Source: Siphonodentalium dalli
Taxonomy: Eukaryota > Mollusca > Scaphopoda > Gadilida > Siphonodentaliidae
Reading direction: 5' to 3'
DNA: 64,000 nucleotides
NCBI GenBank assembly: GCA_032622095.1
Contig: CP136068.1
Span: 156,823,151-156,887,150, forward strand
Every line of letters starts with the position of its first letter. Within the stretch, counting starts at the first letter, position 1. The notes below the pieces were generated by a model. The model saw nothing but the letters and a program-made list of their open reading frames with translations. It searched no databases and was not told the origin of the DNA. Of the stretch, positions 11,195-23,489 are shown piece after piece. The translations under genes and the position numbers were made by a program.

Positions 11195-11805
11195 ACAGAC
11201 CAGGAAACACCTGGCCGACCATGTTGTTTGGCCCGGTGTGAGAATATTTTGAAAACTATATACAAGAAAATCGCAAATCCTAGCATCTAGACTGGCCTCA
11301 ACTGAAGCTTTCCTAGTGTAGGAAATTTCAAACCTCATGCTCCCCCTCAAGTTGGAAAATTCTTCAACTGATGACCATTTATGTCTACAAGTTTGACCAA
11401 ATGTAGTAAAATATTGTTTTGCTAAACTAATTAGCAGTTTTGTATTGGCCATGTGGATGGGGCAATGACACACCGGGCCGACCATGGTTCGGCCCGGTGT
11501 GCGAAAATTTTGAAATCTGAACAAGAAAATCGCAAAATCCTAACATCTAGACTAGCCTCAAGCCTTCCTACTGTTGGAAATTTCAAACCCTACACCCCCA
11601 CTTAGGTTGGAAAATTTCCAACTGATGACAATTCCAATGACAATGTTGACCAATTGTATGACAATATTGTTTTCTTAAATTAACTAGAAGTTTTTGACTG
11701 GCCACGGGGGAGGGACCAGGACACAAGCTTTCCAAGTGTTGGAAATTTCTAACCTGTCACCCCCCCTAAGGTTGGAAAATTTCCAACTGATGTCCATTTC
11801 TGTCA
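11195..11805. repeat. Three diverged direct repeats of about 270 bp
   Basis: Units beginning near 11205, 11475 and (partial) 11715 share the order: 'gccgaccatg.tt.ggcccggtgtg', 'acaagaaaatcgcaaa', 'tctagact.gcctca', then 'gttggaaaattt.caactgatg'. The last motifs form inverted 'ggaaattt/aaatttcc' pairs. No coding frame is seen. Confidence 0.65.
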
Positions 11806-12179
11806 AAGGAACATATGCAAATATTGGTCGAAAAACAATAAATTCCCCCCAATAAATTGTTTTATAATCAAACTACAAGAACATTTTCAACCTATTGTTG
11901 GTGTGAAATTTCGTTGTGGCAGGTATGAAATTTCCAACTATTGAAAATATAGCTCTCTGCTGGGGGGGTGAGACACACCCCCCTCTAGCTACATCCCTGT
12001 GTACATTAACTAATGCCATGAACATGTTTCAACAGGGGGATTAAATTAATATTGCACATAAACTGGAATAAAGAATCATGAGTCACTTAAATTTGACAGA
12101 TGATACACAGTTCTGGCAGCAGTCTGGGAGCAGTGGTTTAGCAGATAGTATTGGGTGTCATAGCTATAGATTCTCTAGA

Positions 12180-13831
12180 TTTCAATAAAGCGGATTATTG
12201 TGTAAAGTCATTTGTCTTATACTCTCACAGGGCATATGGGCCTGGCATACAGGTAGTAAATTACTTGAATTATAAAGGGCCATAACTCTGTTAAAATATA
12301 TTGGATCAAACCCAAATTTTAACTTGATCTGTATTTTGGGGTGAGGCCCACATGTACCAAATTTGGTGTAGATCAGATGAAAATTGTTTTGAGTCATAGC
12401 AGCTTACGTGAGTTCTAAGTAAATATAAGAGTGAAAAGGGTTAATCAAATAATACCAAAAACCATACAGATAAAGACCATGCTAAGAAAAACCTAGGTAA
12501 GAAATATGAGGCAGATCAGAAGAAATATGTTCAACTTATTACATTGGATAGCATGTGTGTGAAGGGTTAATTATTTTCTAAACTGATCAACTAATCAATA
12601 CCAAAAACTATACAGGTGAGGGGTGTGTCATCATAAACCTACATATCAAATATGAAAACAATCAGACAAAAAATACTTTGGTTATAGCATTGGATAGCTC
12701 ATGCCATTGTGCGGATGCAAAGTGTTAATAATTTCTTAACCGATCGATACCAAAAACTATACTGGTGAGGAGTGTGTCATCATAAACATGCACATAAAAT
12801 TTGAACACGATCCGATAAAAAATATTTGAGTAAATGAATCGGATAGCAAGTGTCTATGGACAGACGGACGGACGAACGAATGACTGATGGTTGACCCGGA
12901 CGCAGGGACCAGCCGAGAGGGCGACGTGGGCGACTTCTTCGCCCTAGCGCCGTCCGCTTCGCCTTATTTTTGCAGTCGGGCGAAGTTCAAGTCGCCCTAA
13001 AAATTCCAAAGTTAACTGACGAAATTCGGCAAAATGCCCCAAATAATTTATGATAATTTACAACTGTCAACTGTGATTGCACACAATACTCCACTATCAG
13101 GGTGTATCATGGTGTTATAAAACAATTAACACCTGTAATGCTCCAATCTGGAAGCATGTTGACAACGGAGTCTGATTATTGGCAGCTGTGAAAACATCGT
13201 CGGGCCTCAAGTGTTAATCTGGTTGTTGTTATTTTTAGATTACCTTGATACCACACCTTACAATAAAGATTACAACTCACACCTCTCACAATGTGTCAAT
13301 TCATCACTCCCTCTATGGAGTTTGGTTAAAGAAATTTAAAAACAAATTCATTTGTGAAGCATATTAAAATTTCAAACGGGTTTACTAACAGAGCGCAGTA
13401 AAAGTGTTCATGATTTCGTTTCTGTTTGATAAATATTGTTGGCATTTTTAACAACCCGAAAAATATGAAATAAAATCCTGTCATTCTCCCACAATTACGA
13501 TATAAAATGCTGCTATCCTCTCACAATTATGTTTGGGTATTATTAATAGTTATTAGGGTGATGAAGTGAACATAATGACTCCATATTTCAACCATTGTTT
13601 CATAAGTTTAATTGACATATTTCATCTCTCCTATTTTCGTTCTATAGCAACTCCTGTCGTAGTACTGATCAATTTAAATTTTGTAGACTCACTTCGCCCT
13701 ATAGAACGGGCACTTCGCCTTATTTTTATAGTAGGGCGAAGTCATTTCGCCCTGAAAATCTGGTCTAGGCTGGTCCCTGCCCGGACGTCGGCATTATGTG
13801 TACCATACATGGTATGGGTACACATAAAAAT
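12180..13831. repeat. Dispersed 'gggccataactctg' repeat, copy A, interrupted by a hAT insertion
   Basis: The stretch 12200-12900 is very similar to 31337-31650 and shares its 3' terminal motif (cggacggacg, then a hairpin around 'taccatacatggtatgggta') with 43290-43400. Two or three decayed internal units of about 150 bp lie at 12420-12840. The tail resumes at 13780-13831 after the hAT element at 12903-13779. No protein is coded. Such repeats are, from recall, abundant in molluscs. Confidence 0.7.
12903..13779. mobile_element. hAT-superfamily non-autonomous transposon with perfect 8-bp target duplication
   Basis: The termini are exact inverted repeats cagggaccagcc / ggctggtccctg. They are flanked on both sides by cccggacg (12895-12902 and 13780-13787). 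The 8-bp duplication and CAGGG terminus identify hAT. Subterminal regions hold repeated cttcgcc / ggcgaag motifs at 12935-13010 and 13690-13755, plausible transposase-binding sites. The 877-bp interior encodes no transposase, so mobilisation in trans is required. Removing it with one target copy restores the continuous host repeat, as seen by comparison with 43365-43400. Confidence 0.92.
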
Positions 13832-13894
13832 CGATTAAAATTTACGCGAAAATAGGGAACTAGACATTTAAATGCTTCTGTTTTAGGGAATGTA

Positions 13895-14645
13895 TGTATA
13901 ACAACAAGAGCTACGCTGGGCGTCCAAAATACGCCCTCTCTGGGGAAAATTGGTGGATGGAACTCAAATTTGAACTTGACCTGTGTTTTGGTGGGAGAAA
14001 GTAATATACCAAATTATCATTGAATCCGATAAGCTCTAGTAAAGTTATCATCCGGACAACAAATTTCAGGGATTTTCTAAGTCAAATTACGTCAAAAAAG
14101 GGGCCATAACTCTCGCAAAAATTATCGGATTAAAACGAAATTCGGACTTGAGCTGTATTTCGATATATGTAATCCACAAAAAAACGGTTTTGCGTTTAAA
14201 CATTCCAAAATCGAGTTATTATCTGGAAACCAAAAAACATAAGAAAAACTGAATTTTGTGAGTAGAAAAAGAGGCATAACTCTGCCAAAAATGGTCGAAC
14301 AGAACCCAAGTTCGAACTTGACCTGTGTTTTGGTGGGAGAAAGTAATATACCAAATTTGGATTCATTCCGATAAACTATACTAAAGTTATCATCCGGACA
14401 ACAAATTTCAAGGATTTTCTAAGTCAAAAAACGTCAAATAAGGGGCATATAACTCCGGTGAAAATTGGTGGGCGGAACCCAAATTCGAACTTGAACTTAC
14501 TTTTCGGCTAATAAACCCACATACCAAATTTTACCTAATTTTGGTTCACTCTAACTAAAGTTATCATCCGGAAACCAGGTTAACGGACGGACGCCCGGAC
14601 AGGACGGACGGACCAATACTATAATATGGCCGTTTTTCAAACGGG
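13895..14645. repeat. Multi-unit 'ccggacaacaaattt' repeat element
   Basis: Three to four units of about 170-190 bp each run 'ggggcataactctg..aaaatt', 'aacccaaattcgaacttgacctgtgttttgg' (in part), 'taccaaatt', 'aaagttatcatccgga'. It ends in a GGACGGACG run near 14580-14610 and a 'gggcgtataataa' terminus that complements 'aatacgccc' near 13930. No coding potential is apparent. It is of the same general repeat class as the 12.2, 31.3 and 43.1-kb copies. Confidence 0.65.
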
Positions 14646-17139
14646 CGTATAATAAAACCATTGTTCTTATGTGTGTTTTGATCATTTCACTTACCTGATG
14701 ATCAAAGTAGATAAATCCGACTTTTAATCCGTGAAAAACAAACACCGCAGTAGGAATGCAGCGCGCTCGGAAACTTTTTTGGCAGATACTTTTCATGCTT
14801 TTCAACAGGCAATAGAGCCGGAAGTTGATAGCTTTGTATAACTTAATGCACGGGGGATAACTCCATACCATAAGTCCGTGGAGATGGACAGGTTTAGGTC
14901 AAAGTATTTACGAGGACATTTCTGGAATGTTTAGATAAACACAAGGAGCGTCTAGGCAAAGTTTGAAAATGGAATTATGAGCTTAGCTCATAAATGTTTT
15001 AAGCTCATAATGATGTGCTAGGCTCACAAAAAACACGTAAGTCCTGAATGTTAACACGGACGTACAGACGGACGGAGACGTCGACTATATACCTGCCGAC
15101 TTCAAGTCGGGGGCATAATAAGAATGGGGGGGGGGATAGAAGTATGGAAAACTGAAGTCTATTCTCAGAACATTTGATTTTCAGCATCAAATCCCAAATT
15201 GATATGTGTAGCGATGAAATGAATGAACCCAAAATCAAAAGAAAATCAGTTAAAATTATCTAAACTTGAAATTGGACTGGAAACTTCACATTTGATACCA
15301 ACTACCAATGGGGACCCCCAGGCATGTCCCTGGTGGCGAGAGTGATTTTTAACCTTCCAGGATTTTCCAATAAAAGTCAGCACTGCATTAACTCGTCCCT
15401 GGCATGTCATTGTGTTACGTATATATATATTTATTTTTATGTTGCTCTTAAAGTCACATTGTGGTTTGCGCTCCAATTTAACCTGATAACATTGACTTTT
15501 CCCTCCAGTATCCCAAATAGGTCGATAAATACCTGAATTTTGTACAAAAAGACTCATAAGTAAGTAATAAACAAGCATTTTGAACACAACATACAGTACC
15601 CTGTACAAAAACCGTGCCATTTGTTAGGATTACCGCCAGGGGGAAGTAAATGAGGTCGTATTGGTGGAAAACACATGTGACGAACAATGGGAAGGATTTT
15701 TATCACTAAAATGTATCCAATTTCAGCGCTATATCAACAATGTTTTGGATATTCAGCATAGGTACGTTTTGAGATGACTCTCTTACCAAATTATGTAATT
15801 TGAACGAGCCATGTCTGTTTAACCCTTTCAGTGCCAAGTCCAATTTTTGTATCAACCCATATTTCCTTGATCATTTTTCAAATTTATTGATTATAATAAT
15901 GTGATACATTGATGGAAAGAGCTCGTTGGGTATTGTGGTTTAAATTGTCACATCTGTTATAAACTGCCATAAACAGAAAGATTATATTTCAGACAAACTT
16001 TGTTCATATACCAATCATAAATATCGCATAAATTGCATGTTATTGTCATGTAAGTACTCGGTCTGCGTTATGTAAACAAATGCCATGTAAACAAAACAGT
16101 ACGTAAAGAGTATGCGATAAGCGAAACACTTAGAGCCCGCTAAGTGAACTTTTGCTAGAATTGCCACCAAGTTGTTCACAATTTACCGGTATATCGCTCA
16201 CTAATCATCACCACTCGAAATTTCGTTGTTGAATGGGTCACAGTGAATCACTATACTGAAACAAATCACCACTGTGTTGAGGATTTGGTTTATTGCTCAC
16301 TCTTTACGTGACTTTTTTATACTAGAAAATTCCTGAGGAAATTTTCATAATTTGGTAAAGGTTATTTCTAAATGATAACATATAACGAAGGCCATTCGTG
16401 ACTTTAATAATTGAATTTTCACTAACCAAGAATTCTTGAAGTAGGCATGTAGCCTGTCTCGTGGCTAGCAACTCGGCTGCTCACTCCCCGTTTTGGCGGG
16501 ACATTACAGAAGTAGGGAAGCACCATAAATGTCGTCTTATCCTTCTCTTCTGGAACAGGAAGAAAACACTAGTGAGAGATTATAAAGTAGATGCATGCAA
16601 AATCAATTTGTAGTCCTGTCACCCAACTACACTCTTTTAGTGTTGAAATGATCAATAGACATTGACAGAAATTTTTGGCGATAATTGAATTGCCCTGATG
16701 TATTGATGTTCCCTCAATGAAAATCTCTCTAACAACACTGATTCCAATTCTGATGTATGTTGTGCGTTTTAACCCACATTTTCTCAGTGAAAGTCTAAAG
16801 TTATGTCCAATGTTTTCACAAAACTGTTTCTGGTGACATCAGCTGCACGCTACCTTTGATACATGTAGTATTTACAGGTTCTGACATTGACTGGTGATAC
16901 CAGAAACATAATCACATTTGGTTCCTGTTCACAGTCATGGGGAGGACAGATCGCTACAGGGGAGTGATATCGCTGGTTGTGTTAACCCAAACCTGTCACA
17001 TTCCTTGTTAAACCTAGGACACACTTCGTTAGTCAAAGTTTCTTTCGACTTAAATCAGCTAGTGAAATCGGATGGAATAATGTTTTACGTCGAAGGCCAT
17101 GCATAATACTAATACTACATATATATCTTTATATATTGG
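14646..17139. other. Non-coding, AT-rich stretch
   Basis: No gene is recognised. It holds a decayed repeat tail with 'cagacggacggagacg' near 15066-15080, a G10 run at 15126-15135, a TA run near 15420 and a 'ctttcagtgcca' repeat fragment near 15827 that recurs at 19105. Confidence 0.45.
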
Positions 17140-17587
17140 GTTAAAGTGATGTGAAACACGGAGGTAGGGTGATAAAATATAGATGGAGAATAATCTTGTT
17201 CAAAGTAGTTATTTGTACAAATATTATGTCTAAATTGATAACACACACCGTCATTCTTATATATTAATTAAATGCAGTGACTGCTGATGGCAAAATCGTT
17301 TTCGTTAGTTTATCGCTGATAGAAGCGTCCCGATTCGAGTACTAAATATTTACAATTTAGCGTAGTTCAGACTGGTTCAGACAATGTTTTCTATGGAGTG
17401 GTACGGTCGATTTGCTTGAGATTTTAGTAGAATGCTATATTCCTCCAGTTGACAAGGCACCTGAATACTAACTTATCAGTTTCATTCACCCGAACAAGAA
17501 CATAATATGTCTTTAAGCAATGTCTGTTGCAGCCCTCCAAATTAGCTATGGCAAAATTAAGGCAATGCTGTAGTTTAAACATGTAGC
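17140..17587. other. Non-coding stretch with a short dispersed motif
   Basis: The motif 'aaagtgatgtgaaacac..ggtagggt' near 17143-17172 recurs in the histone spacer near 58190-58215 in reverse complement, so it belongs to a dispersed element. Nothing else is recognised. Confidence 0.35.
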
Positions 17588-17647
17588 CAGGCTTCTCAAA
17601 GTACCGGGACGGTTCCAGACATATCGGTACCGGGACGGTTCCACGGT

Positions 17648-18898
17648 AAGGCCAAAAATAAAAACATCTGTGTTTCCGGTTACCCGACCGACCTGCCGAA
17701 ATTGGGCCGACCTGAACTTTTTTTTTTCAAATTTCAATCCAAAAAAAAAAATTCAACCCAAAAACAAAAAAACAAAAACAAATTTTGTATTTTTTTTTTA
17801 ATGCATGTAATTGGCATGTAAACAAATCTATATCATTAAATATATACTATATACTATGTTTACATTAAGCAGCAATAATTTTAGATGGAATTTTCAAAAA
17901 CAATTTACTTCTATTAAAATAGAATGTCCATTTGTGGTTGCAGATGAATCCCAATCTCACCAATAAATCTGTAGTCTTTAAAACCTGCCTGTGGTAATCT
18001 TGTTTGTTCAACTCCCATGTCTTGTGGGAAGAAGTCTTATCTGTTAGAGAGCAATATACATTTAGAAGACATTCTATATCAGAATTTAAAGTTCCTCTCC
18101 CCAGTCAATCAAGGATTCATTGTGTTCATGCATAGTTACTAGTATGTATACAGACAGTATAAAGATGACTGCATGTCTACCATATCAAACACCCTTCTGT
18201 GATGGGCACTAAAAAAGCACATGAAATTATCTAATGGTTTGTTTGGGTGTATGATGTATCAAACTTACAAGCATGCATATGCCAGTGTGTATAAGGAACT
18301 TCAAAGTTGAGGCCAATTTGAATGCTGAGGTGTGCTACCTCAGTCGAGGTGTGGCCTGTGGTACCATTTTCAGTGTGGTGTGGGACTTTATATTTCAGTG
18401 CAGTTGAGGGGTGTCTGAGGAACATTTACACCCTGTGCAATGAGTCTGAGGCGCATGTCTTAGATCCTGAGGTGTATGACCAAATATTTAAGTGAGGTTT
18501 GAATTAATATCATACAAGTTATGTTATTATAAAGTAATAGAAAAGCCCTATTATGGTGTATGTCTTGGGCCTGTTGATATGTCAATATTGTGCTCTGAGG
18601 AAGATGTGCCACCACAATCTAAACTGAGAGAATAATTACAAGAGAGCTGCATAATTGAGTGCCTGGGAGGCATGTATGTTCACATTGACAATACTTATCA
18701 TATTATTGTGCAACATTAACTGTTTACTTGCAATATGCATGGACCTTACACAAGTATAAAGAGTAAGCATTAATGTACTTCTTAACTGTTCGGGGGAAAA
18801 ATAAAAAAATATTACCCAAAAAAAAAAAATCCCTACCTACCTACCTGGAATTTTTTGGCACCGTAATAGGAAACAAATAAGTTATTTTTTTAGGCCTA
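17648..18898. mobile_element. Inverted-repeat element with 'aaggcc...tgtttcc' ends
   Basis: The left end 'aaggccaaaaataaaaac..tgtttcc' is matched, as its complement, by the right end near 18860-18898. A 5-bp direct repeat acggt flanks both sides (17643-17647 and 18899-18903). Related ends occur at 27606-28013 and 38305-38380. The interior is AT-rich, with no transposase. Confidence 0.5.
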
Positions 18899-18964
18899 AC
18901 GGTGCTAAAAGTCTCAATTGATAATATTGTATGTGGCTGCTTGGATTTATAAGAGTGATATGTG

Positions 18965-19624
18965 ACCCGCCATATCAAATCCAGTCGGGATTTTTTTTAC
19001 CCTGTGCCAATGCATTCTCTTATATATGCGAGTCGACCATAGGTCGCCTCGCATATATAAGAGAATGCATTGGCCTAACAATTTTTTATCATTTTTTTAA
19101 CTCTTTCAGTGCCAGACTTATTTTGTAGGTTTAGTGCTAGGGAATCTTACGTTTTTCATGGGCATCAAAATTATTACTATGAATACTTGGTGATAGTTTT
19201 GAGTTATAACATGCCCCTAAGGTTTTATCCAGTTTGTTTTTAAATTCGCTATAGCATGCTTAAGCATACCCAAAAAAATTCAACCCAAAAAACAAAACAA
19301 AATCTAAAAACTGAAAGAGTTAAAATAAATGTTTCTTACAATTTTTAGGACATAAAATAAAAAAACCCAATTACCCTGCAGGGAGCCCCACACATATATA
19401 GAAGCATATAGAAGAGTGTCGTCTGCTCATGTTTGTCTGGGGCTCTGTATGGGTGAAATTATAAAATTGTTAAAGAAAAAATTATTAAAATTGTAAAAAA
19501 TTGTTAGGCCAATGCATTCTCTTATATATGCGAGGCGACCTATGGTCGACTCGCATATATAAGAGAATGCATTGGCACATGGTAAAACAAATCCCAACTT
19601 ACGACTGGATTTGATATGGCGGGT
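18965..19624. mobile_element. Element with ~120-bp terminal repeats that each contain a palindrome
   Basis: The left end starts acccgccatatcaaatcc and the right end is its complement, ending at 19624. Each terminal repeat includes a self-complementary segment of about 67 bp (19008-19074 and 19509-19576) built on ccaatgcattctcttatata. The whole element can therefore fold as one large hairpin or as two small ones. The core carries a second inverted pair 'aactctttcag' / 'ctgaaagagtt' (about 19100 and 19310). No open frame is present. Confidence 0.85.
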
Positions 19625-19995
19625 ACAATGTGCCAGGTACGAAATACAGGTTGATCTTACGGCTGGAAGTAGATAACAATGTGGATTTAGAAGAATTTAA
19701 ATAATGAATTTCGCCAATTGATTGACAAATCATTTATTTTCAATATAACAAAAACACTTCAAAACAAGCATTTCAAGCAAAGTTAAATATAACACCATGC
19801 AAATTTCAGTTGGCAATTGTTTTTTTTAACGTGTCTTTGAACAATCAGTGTAAGGTTCCATCTTACAAAGACGCATCGCTAACTGATCGCTTTGTTTTGG
19901 AGAGGTAAACTGTAAAGCCGATGAGTCGATGATGCATGCATGACTTGAATTAAGGTGACTGTAAGACATTGTGATCGATTGGGCATAGATGATGT

Positions 19996-20210
19996 ACAGT
20001 AATGCTCTAATTAATCAACCTCTTAACCATGGCAGAATCATGGGTAACTTTTCAGGATTTAGTCGGAAATATGGCTTGTTGCCATTCATCGGAAAGCTCT
20101 CAGGGAGAGCTTTCCGATGAATGGCAACAAGCCATATTTCCAACTAAATCCTGAAAAGTTACCCATAATTCTGCTGTGGTTAAGAGGTTGATTAATTAGA
20201 GCATTACTGT
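19996..20210. mobile_element. Foldback element, copy 2
   Basis: This 215-bp near-perfect palindrome, ending in acagtaatgc / gcattactgt and centred near 20103, has the same arms as the 8.2-kb copy. It is the most complete copy and defines the termini. It encodes nothing. Confidence 0.9.
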
Positions 20211-20912
20211 AATCGCCATAAATGTAATTGATTTTATATCCAAGTTGGTGACAAGCAACATCATTCAGATGTATGAATATGATATGTAGCGAAGATTCAA
20301 GATGGTTGGCAGGTCGGTACTCGGCAAGCTTTTCCAGTGCTTCCTCAGCGATCCAATATAATTAATGATGAACAGTTTATATTCATGAACACAGGTTCAC
20401 TGACTATTAAAATTGTGACTGTGGAATCCGATTTAACTAAATAAAATTTGTAATGCTGAAGCTGTCTGTATTGACCAATCATTTAAATTATTTCAAAATA
20501 AAAGAAAAAACATAAAAAAGTCATTCAAATCGAGCCTTGAGGATAAGTGCATGTCAGTTGCAGATTAATCATTTGATGTCTTTGAATTTCGATTGAAGCA
20601 TAGAAATATACATTGTATATCCCCCTCAACATTGGGGGGGGGGGGGGGCTGGGGCCATGTGCATCATGACTTGTTTCTCAGTCAACGATTGGTATTTGTA
20701 ATTGACTTTTATGTTTAGGTCACAGTATGTGCATGTTCTGTACTCATAGAAGTGTCACTAATTGGTAACTTTGGGTTGAGGCTACCGTGGCACCCGATGA
20801 AATACGCAGACGATGTGTGTAATTTAAATTATCCAACTTCGCGACAAAATAAGTACCCTTTGCGACTACAGATAGATTTTATTGCCTTCCGTTTTGGTCG
20901 GGGCATGTGAAT
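20211..20912. other. Non-coding stretch with a G15 tract
   Basis: No gene is seen. A pure G run lies at 20634-20648. Confidence 0.5.
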
Positions 20913-22256
20913 CAGGCCCCACGCTAGGAGGCGACTCGGGCGAAATTCTCACCCTCGGGCCGACGAAGTCGCCCTCGGATGTCTGCAAGGCGAAAACGAA
21001 GTCGCCTTCCCAAATTTGACAAAACTAGCTTAGGATTTACGGTAATTTTACCGGTGAAAATTTGACACATTTTGCACCAAAAAATAATATATAGTCTCAA
21101 CTGTTCCAACGAGGCATTTTATTTATCAATTATACATGGTGTACCCTATGAACATATTCTAATCAGATTGGGTGTTTTTGGAAATGGCAAATTGCGCTGA
21201 GCAACGAAGTTTATGATGAGCTACTGGTTCGTTTTAAGGAGACTGGAATTTAGACATTACTTTGTTCCGTCGGATCATTTTGTAACCGCAAATTGTATAG
21301 CCATACATGGTCACCACCGCTCATGCAGCAGCCAATGTGAACAAATAATACTCTCTTTGAATTTAAACTAAAACATATCTATGAATTTTCAATTTTACAA
21401 AAGTAGTTGTGTCTGACTCCGTTTCCCAATCCAACTTTTTAACTTTTTGGAATTGCACATTTTTATTTATATGTTTACAAACAAGAACACGTGCTTGCTT
21501 ACTATTAAACACAGAGGTTTGAATGTGCATTGGAAGTAATTAATTTAATGTTCTTAGTTAAATCAAAGATCTACATAATAAACTATTACTATCCAAACTC
21601 ATTTAAAAGGATTAATTTGTGTCAAAACTACGTGTTAATTGCAAATTACAATTGTTGTCAATCTATCGCTCAGGCCACGTGCTCGTAAATACGTCTGTCA
21701 ACGGTTGCAAATTAATTGCATGTAGGCCTACTTTGTTACAATGCAGATATTTAAATAACCTGCTGGTGTATATTATAAGCTCAACTGGTCTCTGTTAAGA
21801 TCTTAAACACATTACTAGTAATCACTACTTATTGTGACACAGCTATCAAACTCGTCAAGTTTATGGCTTTAATCGGATTATCATCAGACATCACTGATGC
21901 CATACGGTCGTGATGTTGGTATTCAACAATAAACTCTTTAGAAACAAAATTAAAAGCTTTTACACCTCCTTAATTAGTCCTTATTGTTTATTTTAACGGA
22001 CACCCACAATACAGCAGCTGCAAAAAGCCATTTCCAAAAAATTGAAATTTATAATAATAATCCAGTCTCAGATATTAAAAGTTAGGAAATCAACAATTTC
22101 TTCAGATAAAGTCAACAGTTTAAAAATAATTAAAGTTTTCAATTTAGTTAAAATTTCAGACTATCGTGAAGTCTCCCTAAATTTCCTGAAGTCTCCCTAA
22201 ATTTCCTGGAGGGAGACTTCAAGTCTCCCTGTTCTGAACCTCTAGCCTGAGGCCTG
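20913..22256. mobile_element. hAT-superfamily non-autonomous transposon, 8-bp duplication atgtgaat
   Basis: The left end caggccccacgctagg and the right end (complement) caggcctcaggctaga are imperfect inverted repeats. Both sides carry the exact duplication atgtgaat (20905-20912 and 22257-22264). The left subterminal region has cgaagtcgcc motifs like those of the 12.9-kb element, so the two are probably mobilised by related transposases. The right subterminal region holds tandem 'gaagtctccctaaatttcct' units (22165-22230) followed by an inverted copy. The 1,344-bp interior has no transposase frame. Confidence 0.9.
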
Positions 22257-22511
22257 ATGTGAATATTGTCATCATATGTATATAAGCACAATTTATTTAG
22301 CAATAACAAACTGTGGTTAGAATTTGGTTTTGTTAACGCTGCAAATAACATATAAATCAACTGATCCATCAATTGTACAAATGTATATATACTACTGATT
22401 TGAGTACCACCTAGTACCGTGTAACTCAACACTCAGTACTGGTACCATGAAAATTGTCCAAGTACCGATGGTTCCGGTACCGGTACTGCATGGTTACCTT
22501 TGAGAAGCCTG

Positions 22512-23389
22512 GCTGCAAAAGCCAATATAGAATTTAATGCAATTCTAAGGCAATGTTGTAGAAGAAAAATGCCAACTGACAATAATAATGTACTATGAAG
22601 TATATTTCATTACAATGTTTACATCATTTCACAAGAATACAAACTGATTTGAGGTTACTCCTCATTGCGCAGAAATGACATTTCTAGAAGCATTTCCGCG
22701 GAAAAGTGTCAAACCAACTTTTTTACCATAATTCGAAGGTGCCGAACACGAATAGACTGCCTGTCGCCCGATTGGATGAACATAGGGTTCAATAAAAGGC
22801 TTTTAAAATCTTCGTGTTTTCTTCGTTGGGGGGGGGGGATTGTTGATACGGCGCATCGTACAACGTAATATGAAATCACGTAACTGGCCTTGAACTTACT
22901 CAAACTTATATACTCCTCGCGGAACGTTCAAAGCCGCGTGTTGTATCATGATACTATCATCACAGTAATAATTCTGAAACATTAACATCATAGTAATCAG
23001 GTACCTACAGTAAGACATTGCTGTTTTGTATATTTATCGACGATTCTCGTAAGAATTCTCTTATAGTCCGGGAGCCAACAGGGGTACCCTTGCACCCCCG
23101 GGACTTAACATCACCCCACTCATTTTGTTCTTTATTATGTCCTTGAACTTTTAAGCAATGTTAACAAGAATAAAATGTGGCCGTGTAGACTCCAGACAAG
23201 AATGCGTCCATCCTGGCCGCCGTTTTTCAGATCAGACCCTAAGTCAGTTTTATGCAAATTATAGCGGGGAAATCTATTAAAATGTATACAAATGTATATA
23301 TTTTCGTGAAGCTAAGACATATTGACACTTTTTTTACTCAAAACTGAAACTCACCCTCGAAGATGGCCGCCAAAATGGCCTGCCGGAAG
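22512..23389. other. Non-coding stretch
   Basis: A G11 run lies at 22828-22838. The phrase 'aaggcaatgytgtag' near 22547 also occurs at 17559, just outside the other end of the 17.6-22.5-kb unit. No gene is recognised. Confidence 0.4.
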
Positions 23390-23489
23390 TTGAAAATATG
23401 ACGTTTTTTCACAAATATCTTTTAGATCAGTTCATGTTGTTTGGAACTGGTTGAGTAATATGACTTTATTTTGTGTTTTGTATATTAAC

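Larger units (their letters stand above)
10788..11999. mobile_element. Probable hAT-type non-autonomous element
   Basis: The left end reads cagggatgtggctagaggg. The right end, reverse-complemented, reads cagggatgtagctagaggg: 18 of 19 bases match, with the CAGGG start typical of hAT termini. The flanks carry an imperfect 8-bp duplication (gtacataa / gtacatta, offset by one base). No transposase is encoded. The interior consists of a C-rich minisatellite and three diverged copies of a longer unit. Confidence 0.6.
17588..22511. mobile_element. Possible 4.9-kb element or composite bounded by hAT-like ends
   Basis: The left sequence caggcttctcaaag starting at 17588 has its exact complement ending at 22511. 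The match extends outward by 'agc', and both ends continue into 'taccgg..ggttcc' motifs. The terminus resembles hAT ends (CAG..TTCTCAAA). However, I find no matching 8-bp duplication and no transposase, and several other elements are nested inside. It may be two ends of one old element or two separate copies in opposite orientation. Confidence 0.4.

Noticed and set aside
17588-22511. Treating this as a certain 4.9-kb hAT transposon
   Set aside because: The ends match as inverted repeats, but the 8-bp flanks (catgtagc and gctgcaaa) differ and no transposase is present, so it is listed only as a possibility.
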